From Oceanospirillaceae bacterium UBA1126 (lineage in GTDB: Bacteria > Pseudomonadota > Gammaproteobacteria > Pseudomonadales > Balneatricaceae), in assembly GCA_002312935.1 (NCBI GenBank), contig DCAT01000028.1:1-11323 (forward strand): a stretch of 11,323 nucleotides of DNA, in the 5' to 3' direction. Numbering within the stretch: the first letter of the stretch is position 1; the number at the start of each line of letters is the position of its first letter. This document shows, piece by piece, positions 7,060 through 11,323 of this stretch. Position numbers and translations under genes: made by a program. Under the pieces are notes generated by a model, which was not told where the DNA came from, made no database searches, and was given only the letters and a program-made list of their open reading frames with translations.

Positions 7060-7326
7060 ATGTTGAATGAAACAGAATTAAAACGACAGGTTTGGCATAG
7101 TCGCCGTGGAATGCTGGAATTAGACGTTTTATTAGGGCCATTTGCCCTGCATGCGTTGCCATTAATTAGTGCTGATGAGCAGCAAGTATATGTGCGCTTA
7201 TTAAGTCAGCAAGACCCAGACTTGTTTGCTTGGTTTATGGGCCATGGCGTTAGTGATGACCAAGCCATGGTGGCTATGGTTAAAAAAATAAAAGACTATG
7301 CTCAGTCGAGCCAAATTCCAGCTTAA
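7060..7326 (+). CDS. sdhE: Succinate dehydrogenase flavinylation factor SdhE
   Basis: An 88-residue cytosolic protein, the same length as E. coli SdhE. It promotes covalent attachment of FAD to SdhA and FrdA. The functional RGxxE motif is present as HSRRGMLELD (about 14-23), and the later DPDLFAWFMGHG segment is family-typical. The start at 7060 is fixed by a good ribosome site. The last 29 nt overlap the start of ygfX in another frame, which points to translational coupling; the sdhE-ygfX pair is widely conserved in gammaproteobacteria. Confidence 0.95.
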   Translation: MLNETELKRQVWHSRRGMLELDVLLGPFALHALPLISADEQQVYVRLLSQQDPDLFAWFMGHGVSDDQAMVAMVKKIKDYAQSSQIPA

Positions 7327-7741
7327 GGCCTCTGCACACCTTAGTTATGTATGTGCTGTGGTTTGGTCGGTATTAAGCCTATGTGGCTTGGGCATAGCAG
7401 GTTGGTCTTGGTTTTGTCTTGCTTATGCGGTGTTTGTAGCTGCGGTGCTAGGTCATTGGGTTTGGCGTTGGGCTTGGCTTAAGTCTAGCACCAGTATGGT
7501 CGCTATAAGCTGGACACCCAACGAAGTGTGTTGCTATTTAAAAAATGGTGCCCAGGTAAATGGCGTTATTATGGCGAAGTCAGCCTTTAACCCATACTTT
7601 ATTACGTTGCACATTAAAACCACACAGGGGCGTATATTCTGGTGGCCACTTATGGCAGACAGTGGGCCTAAAGATATGCTGCGTAAATTAAGAGTCTTTG
7701 GCCGTTGGCACAACCAATCCCTTACTGCCAATCAAAATTAG
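7298..7741 (+). CDS. ygfX: YgfX-family inner-membrane protein
   Basis: A 147-residue protein with two adjacent hydrophobic segments (about 15-33 and 35-52) near the N-terminus and a soluble, tryptophan-rich C-terminal part, as in the YgfX family (E. coli about 135 residues). E. coli YgfX (CptA) has been reported as the toxin partner of SdhE, acting on MreB and FtsZ; that role is disputed, and the pairing with sdhE is the firm point. Identity rests on topology, length and place directly after sdhE more than on a sharp motif. ATG 7298 lies inside sdhE and its ribosome site is poor, so it likely relies on coupling. The last 20 nt overlap the 3' end of nadB on the opposite strand. Confidence 0.82.
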   Translation: MLSRAKFQLKASAHLSYVCAVVWSVLSLCGLGIAGWSWFCLAYAVFVAAVLGHWVWRWAWLKSSTSMVAISWTPNEVCCYLKNGAQVNGVIMAKSAFNPYFITLHIKTTQGRIFWWPLMADSGPKDMLRKLRVFGRWHNQSLTANQN

Positions 7742-9326
7742 ACGGTGTCATAATAGTGTTGCGCGCTATTTGCAGGGTTTCAGGATAATCTAACGTGTAG
7801 TGCAGCCCTCGGCTTTCTTTGCGTTGCTGAGCGCTGTGAATAATAATAGATGCTACAAGAGCTAAGTTTCGCAGCTCTATTAGGTCTGCACTTACGCGGT
7901 AGTTACTATAAAACTCATTAATTTCACTTAGCAATAGCTCTACTCGGTGCTGCGCCCGAGTGAGGCGTTTGTCTGTGCGCACAATGCCTACGTAATCCCA
8001 CATAAAGCGGCGTAATTCGTCCCAGTTGTGGGAAATAATAACGTCTTCATCAGAATCCTTTACCTGGCTTTCATCCCACGGTGGAATAGTGATTTTTGGT
8101 GAGGCTTGGGCCCAGTGGGTTTCAATATGTCTTGCTGCGGCATGGCCATACACGAAGCATTCTAGCAATGAATTGCTCGCCAGGCGGTTAGCTCCATGCA
8201 AACCTGTGAAGGCTGTTTCGCCCACAGCATAAAGGCCTTCTATATCTGTCATGCCATCTTGGTTAGTAATAATGCCACCGCAGGTATAATGGGCGGCAGG
8301 AACAACGGGAATAGGATCTTTAGCAATGTCTATACCAAGGTCCATGCAGCGTTGATAAATATTAGGAAAGTGAGATTGGATAAACTCGCGGCCACGATGG
8401 CTTATGTCTAAGTATACACAGTCATCACCGAGGCGTTTCATTTCATGGTCTATAGCACGTGCCACAATGTCTCTTGGGGCTAGCTCTAGGCGTTCATCAA
8501 AACGCTGCATAAATGGTTCGCCATTAGCTAATACTAGCTTGCCACCTTCTCCACGTATGGCTTCAGTGATCAAAAACGATTTAGCTTCTGAATGATAAAG
8601 GCAGGTGGGGTGGAATTGGTTAAATTCCATATTTGCTACTCTACAACCCGCTCGCCAAGCCATGGCAATACCATCACCAGATGAACCGTCTGGGTTGCTA
8701 GTATAGAGGTAAACTTTACTGGCTCCACCGGTTGCTAAAATGACACATTGAGCCTTAAATGCGTTCACATGTCCCGTTTCTTGGTCTAATACATATGCGC
8801 CTACGCAGCGATTGCCCGGCAAGCCTAATTTGGCATTAGTAATTAGGTCTACAGCCACCTGATGGTGCAATAAATGGAGATTTGGGGCTTCTGTGGCGCG
8901 TTCGAGTAGGGTGGTAGTTACCGCAAGGCCTGTCCAGTCTGACGCGTGAATAATACGCCTGTGGCTATGGCCTCCCTCTTTAGTCAGGTGGTAGCCGGTA
9001 GGGTCTTCGTGGTCTTGGGTAAAAGGCACTTTCTGTTCAATAAGCCAGTCTACACTAGCCTTAGCTTGCTCTACTGTAAACTGTATGGCTTCTGGGTCAC
9101 CAAGGTGAGCGCCTGCAATAAGGGTGTCCTGGATATGATTGTCTATACGGTCTTGTTGATCTAACACCGCAGCAATACCACCTTGCGCCCAGGCCGAGGA
9201 GCCAGCATCTAATTCATCTTTACTGATAACAGCTACTTTTTTGGTCGTTGCTAAGCGTAAACCCAAACTAAGCCCAGCCGCGCCTGAACCGATGATAAGT
9301 ACATCGTATTGAAAATCTTGTTGCAT
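7722..9326 (-). CDS. nadB: L-aspartate oxidase
   Basis: A 534-residue FAD enzyme that oxidises L-aspartate to iminoaspartate, the first step of de novo NAD synthesis, passing product to NadA. It has the dinucleotide-binding GSGAAG (13-18), SSAWAQGGIAA (43-53), the active-site NQFHPTCLYH (236-245), EAIRGEGG (255-262), APRDIVARAID (283-293) and the late FAD motif GLHGANRLASNSLLE (375-389). All are intact and the length is normal (E. coli 540). I start it at ATG 9326, which gives MQQDFQYDVLI, matching the Pseudomonas N-terminus as I recall it; a GTG at 9347 would lie only about 5 nt from the predicted transcription start. In many gammaproteobacteria nadB is directly divergent from rpoE; here another gene intervenes. 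Confidence 0.96.
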   Translation of the reverse strand: MQQDFQYDVLIIGSGAAGLSLGLRLATTKKVAVISKDELDAGSSAWAQGGIAAVLDQQDRIDNHIQDTLIAGAHLGDPEAIQFTVEQAKASVDWLIEQKVPFTQDHEDPTGYHLTKEGGHSHRRIIHASDWTGLAVTTTLLERATEAPNLHLLHHQVAVDLITNAKLGLPGNRCVGAYVLDQETGHVNAFKAQCVILATGGASKVYLYTSNPDGSSGDGIAMAWRAGCRVANMEFNQFHPTCLYHSEAKSFLITEAIRGEGGKLVLANGEPFMQRFDERLELAPRDIVARAIDHEMKRLGDDCVYLDISHRGREFIQSHFPNIYQRCMDLGIDIAKDPIPVVPAAHYTCGGIITNQDGMTDIEGLYAVGETAFTGLHGANRLASNSLLECFVYGHAAARHIETHWAQASPKITIPPWDESQVKDSDEDVIISHNWDELRRFMWDYVGIVRTDKRLTRAQHRVELLLSEINEFYSNYRVSADLIELRNLALVASIIIHSAQQRKESRGLHYTLDYPETLQIARNTIMTPSNFDWQ

Positions 9327-9332
9327 AGGGAA

Positions 9333-9356
9333 GTTATAACACGTCACTTTGGTGAC
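9333..9356. promoter_or_regulatory. Two palindromes at the nadB transcription start
   Basis: GTTATAAC (9333-9340) is a perfect 8-bp palindrome and GTCAC-TTTG-GTGAC (9343-9356) an inverted repeat with perfect 5-bp arms. They lie side by side between the -10 box and the nadB ATG, where a repressor would block initiation. Which regulator would bind is unknown. Confidence 0.3.
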
Positions 9357-9358
9357 TT

Positions 9359-9387
9359 ATTATAGCGTGTACAGAGGTAAGGTTAAA
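9359..9387 (-). promoter_or_regulatory. Candidate sigma-70 promoter for nadB
   Basis: On the minus strand a perfect -10 TATAAT (9364 to 9359) is preceded by TTTAAC (9387 to 9382) at a 17-nt spacing, or by TTAACC at 16 nt; the -35 is weak. The start would fall near 9352, giving a 5' leader of about 26 nt to ATG 9326. Confidence 0.5.
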
Positions 9388-9493
9388 TGTCTATTTAGGC
9401 TATAATTTTTGCTCAATCCATGAACATGTGAATCTAGTGTCTATACTAATGACGCCGTCCAAAATTTTTTAACTCGAAATCTAAAAATACATT

Positions 9494-10129
9494 TTAGTCA
9501 CTACACACAATATCTGTTCCAACATAATACCCACTAATGCCACAAACGCTTGCAGACATAGTTTCCCCACTATTACCTTTTGGAATCGCGCCAATTTTTG
9601 CAGAGCTTGACACAAGCATAGGCGCAGCAGAACCAGAATCGTTACCCAAAGTAAGTGGCAACGGTTTGGAAATTGCAAGCTTCGTATTTTTCATCTCTGC
9701 TAAAGTTACATCTTGAATTATGCGCAGGGTTTTACCATACGAGCTCAACACAATTTTCTTTTTCAAGCTAAAGTTAGAGCTAAGCTCGCAAAGCCTCAAC
9801 TCCAGCTCGTGAGGAAGAAGCGCGCCGCTACTTGGGCCTGCCCATTCGTGTCCGTCACCTTCCTTACTCATCGGGTCTTGCGCTTCGCCAGCGACATTAG
9901 GGACGTTGATGACGCCAGGTTCGGATTGCTGAGACAAGATATCAGTTGAAGGATAGGAGCATGAACTATGCTCGGTGCTATTTGGCGTTATTAGTGTTTG
10001 GGTTAGTGAGGCAGTCGAGCCAGCCATGACGTTGTTACCTAAATTAGAAGGTTCAGGCATAGGTTGGTAAAGTGCAGAGCAGCCAGTTAAAATAATAAAA
10101 ACAGTTATCGTTAAACTCAGCTTAAACAT
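9494..10129 (-). CDS. Predicted lipoprotein of unknown function
   Basis: A 211-residue product with a lipoprotein signal peptide: a basic residue at 3, a hydrophobic core (5-14), and lipobox LTGC with the lipidated Cys17. The residue after the cysteine is Ser, so sorting to the outer membrane is likely by the E. coli +2 rule. The first half of the mature part is rich in Ser, Pro, Asn and Thr and looks unstructured. Four more cysteines (57, 114, 196, 209) could form two disulfides in the periplasm. A good ribosome site (AGAGGGAT, minus strand of 10143-10136) lies 8 nt before the ATG. I recognise no domain. It interrupts the nadB-rpoE linkage seen in related genomes, and I see no strong terminator between it and nadB. 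It may be a lineage-specific envelope protein; any tie to RpoE is only suggested by position. Confidence 0.7.
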   Translation of the reverse strand: MFKLSLTITVFIILTGCSALYQPMPEPSNLGNNVMAGSTASLTQTLITPNSTEHSSCSYPSTDILSQQSEPGVINVPNVAGEAQDPMSKEGDGHEWAGPSSGALLPHELELRLCELSSNFSLKKKIVLSSYGKTLRIIQDVTLAEMKNTKLAISKPLPLTLGNDSGSAAPMLVSSSAKIGAIPKGNSGETMSASVCGISGYYVGTDIVCSD

Positions 10130-10370
10130 TGAGCTATCCCTCTTTCTAACACATGGTGCTAAATTAATTTATGTTATGAAGAAATAGCTCTTTTTTGTTA
10201 TATTATGGCATTTGTAACAATACCAAAAGCTAATCTAATTGTAGAAATGTAGACCCATTCTGTGCCCTTTCCCTAACCTTACTCTATACTATTTTTTTTG
10301 GCTTCCTTACATCAATTGTAAGTTTTCGAAGTCAATAACATTGTACGGGTGTGATGGTCATGACAGCGTC

Positions 10371-10546
10371 CTAGGGCTTCGCACTATGTGTTAGGGCATT
10401 TAATCTACAACTAGGCGTATTGTTCTAGGTCCCACTGTGTATTTAACCGGGGGGTTAGTTTTGGTGCGGTGGGTATGATCGTATGTTCCTAGGCAAGTTA
10501 TTTTTCGAAACAGGATTGCTTAGGCTGACATTATCCTAGACCTAGG
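10371..10546 (+). repeat. Cluster of seven YTAGG motifs
   Basis: C/T-TAGG begins at 10371, 10391, 10411, 10425, 10489, 10520 and 10542. The first three are spaced exactly 20 nt apart, close to two turns of the helix, and the first two extend to YTAGGGC. Three of the sites are the full palindrome CCTAGG (10370, 10488, 10541). By simple base odds about one third of a match would be expected in this length. The cluster could be a set of protein-binding sites or part of a folded RNA. Confidence 0.4.
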
Positions 10547-10610
10547 CGATAACACCTAAAATGTGATCTGAATATCGTGCGGTCAGCTTTAATCTGCTGT
10601 ACTCTTATTG

Positions 10611-10667
10611 TATCGTTTCATTATTATTATATCGTTTCATTATTATTATATTTTTTCACTATTGGTA
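10611..10667 (+). repeat. 19-bp tandem repeat upstream of rpoE
   Basis: The unit TATCGTTTCATTATTATTA occurs twice without a gap or mismatch (10611-10629, 10630-10648), then a decayed third copy (10649-10667) matches at 14 of 19 positions. It ends 45 nt before the rpoE start, so copy number could alter promoter spacing or upstream AT-rich DNA. Confidence 0.85.
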
Positions 10668-10700
10668 GTTTGTTAATTGTACGTTTATAGCAGTCCAGAT

Positions 10701-10706
10701 AAGGAA
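10701..10706 (+). promoter_or_regulatory. Ribosome-binding site for the GTG start of rpoE
   Basis: AAGGAA lies 6 nt before GTG 10713. The good spacing supports this non-ATG start, since no ATG occurs in frame near the expected N-terminus. Confidence 0.8.
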
Positions 10707-10712
10707 ATCTAA

Positions 10713-11315
10713 GTGCCTAATAAAGAGGCCTTGCCCATACTAACCCCATCAGACCAGCAGCTTGTTGAGCGAGTACAAGCTGGAGACAAGCGCGCATTTG
10801 ATTTGCTAGTGCTTAAATATCAGCACAAAATTATTAGCTTAGTGGGCCGATACGTTAAGGATCATCATGAGGCCATGGATGTAAGCCAAGAGGCCTTTAT
10901 AAAAGCCTACCGCGCGCTGGCAAATTTCCGAGGTGATAGCCAGTTTTACACATGGCTTTACCGTATTGCCATTAATACAGCAAAAAACTATTTGGTAGCG
11001 CGTAATAGAAGGCCACCTGACGTAGATGTAGAGGCTAATGAGTATGGTGACTACGGCAGTGCGGATGTGATGGCAGACATTGATACCCCCGAAAATCTTA
11101 TGGCGCGGGACCAATTACAAGACAAGGTATTTGCTACCCTAGAAAAATTGCCAGACGACCTAAGAACCGCGCTAACCTTAAGAGAATTTGAAGGCATGAG
11201 CTATGAGGAAATTGCTCAAGTGATGGATTGCCCTGTGGGTACGGTCCGTTCACGTATATTTCGTGCCCGAGACGCCATAGACAAAGAAGTGGCTAAGCTT
11301 ATGGACCGTGATTAG
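10713..11315 (+). CDS. rpoE: RNA polymerase sigma factor RpoE (sigma-E / AlgU)
   Basis: A complete 200-residue ECF sigma factor that directs transcription of the envelope stress regulon. Region 2 covers about 25-95, with the -10 recognition and melting part in DVSQEAFIKAYRAL (56-69) and FYTWLYRIAINTAKNYL (78-94). Region 4 (about 140-192) ends with the -35-reading helix-turn-helix MSYEEIAQVMDCPVGTVRSR (162-181). These segments match the RpoE/AlgU subgroup closely and not other ECF groups. The start codon is GTG with a well-placed AAGGAA. The linker between regions is acidic. The anti-sigma gene (rseA/mucA) normally follows at once, but the window ends 8 nt after the stop. No sigma-E promoter is apparent upstream. 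Confidence 0.96.
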   Translation: MPNKEALPILTPSDQQLVERVQAGDKRAFDLLVLKYQHKIISLVGRYVKDHHEAMDVSQEAFIKAYRALANFRGDSQFYTWLYRIAINTAKNYLVARNRRPPDVDVEANEYGDYGSADVMADIDTPENLMARDQLQDKVFATLEKLPDDLRTALTLREFEGMSYEEIAQVMDCPVGTVRSRIFRARDAIDKEVAKLMDRD

Positions 11316-11323
11316 TGAGCTAG

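Larger units (their letters stand above)
10130..10712. other. Long noncoding region between the lipoprotein gene and rpoE
   Basis: 583 nt with no credible reading frame on either strand. From left to right it holds the lipoprotein ribosome site, a T-rich stretch with an eight-T run (about 10292-10299) that has no hairpin before it, a palindrome GTCATGAC (10357-10364), a cluster of YTAGG motifs (10371-10546), a GT-rich patch (about 10448-10474), and a 19-bp tandem repeat (10611-10667). A possible RNA hairpin pairs CCTAGGCAA (10488-10496) with TTGCTTAGG (10516-10524), nine pairs with one G-U. No sigma-E-type promoter (GAACTT with TCTGA or TCAAA) is visible, so the usual rpoE autoregulation is not evident. 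A weak sigma-70 candidate for rpoE is TTGGTA (10662-10667) with TATAGC (10686-10691), 18-nt spacing. Confidence 0.5.

Noticed and set aside
9713..9949. Plus-strand 78-codon frame opposite the lipoprotein gene
   Set aside because: It is antisense to a frame with a lipobox signal peptide and a ribosome site, and shows no features of its own.
10391..10447. Integron attC-like site (GTTAGGG and ATTTAAC)
   Set aside because: The core GTTRRRY/RYYYAAC pair is not properly matched and the inner arms are absent; there is no integrase or cassette structure.
10544..10571. Sigma-E autoregulatory promoter ending in TCTGA at 10567-10571
   Set aside because: The bases at the -35 position (around 10544-10550) bear no likeness to GGAACTT.

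Overview
The window is chromosomal DNA of a gammaproteobacterium. The genes read as ordinary housekeeping functions: a prfB-lysS pair with the classical RF2 frameshift site, ung, and the ygfZ / sdhE-ygfX / nadB / rpoE neighbourhood, whose order I recall from Pseudomonas and its relatives. By eye the base composition is moderate in GC, and a marine or Cellvibrio/Pseudomonas-like lineage would fit, but I cannot assign a genus. No rRNA, tRNA, CRISPR array, insertion sequence or phage module is visible.

Layout. Positions 2-274 hold the 3' end of an unrecognised gene, closed by a clear intrinsic terminator (294-318). On the minus strand, a GNAT acetyltransferase (1948-1253) is followed by a RIO-type kinase (1201-344); they are probably one transcript. 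From 2160 rightwards on the plus strand run prfB (RF2), lysS and ung, closely spaced, then a small uncharacterised membrane protein gene (5621-5992). It ends tail-to-tail, 6 nt from ygfZ (minus). ygfZ is divergent from sdhE-ygfX (plus), which overlap by 29 nt. ygfX overlaps the end of nadB (minus) by 20 nt. Between nadB and rpoE, where the genomes I know have a short divergent intergenic region, there is instead an orphan lipoprotein gene (minus, 10129-9494) and a 583-nt noncoding stretch with periodic and tandem repeats. rpoE (sigma-E/AlgU) is complete and the window ends 8 nt after it.

How the genes fit together. RF2 and LysRS serve translation, and Ung removes uracil from DNA. YgfZ (iron-sulfur maintenance), SdhE (flavinylation of succinate dehydrogenase/fumarate reductase), YgfX and NadB (an FAD enzyme of the fumarate reductase family that starts NAD synthesis) form a conserved flavin/Fe-S neighbourhood. 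RpoE commands the envelope stress response.

Most interesting signals. (1) The leader of the GNAT-RIO transcript carries three segments that can pair in two mutually exclusive ways, one of which buries the ribosome-binding site; a good sigma-70-like promoter lies at the right distance upstream. (2) The candidate divergent promoters for GNAT-RIO and prfB share the same -35 DNA. (3) The region upstream of rpoE has a cluster of YTAGG motifs, three at exact 20-nt spacing, plus a 19-bp tandem repeat. All are inferences from sequence; nothing here amounts to a demonstrated new system.
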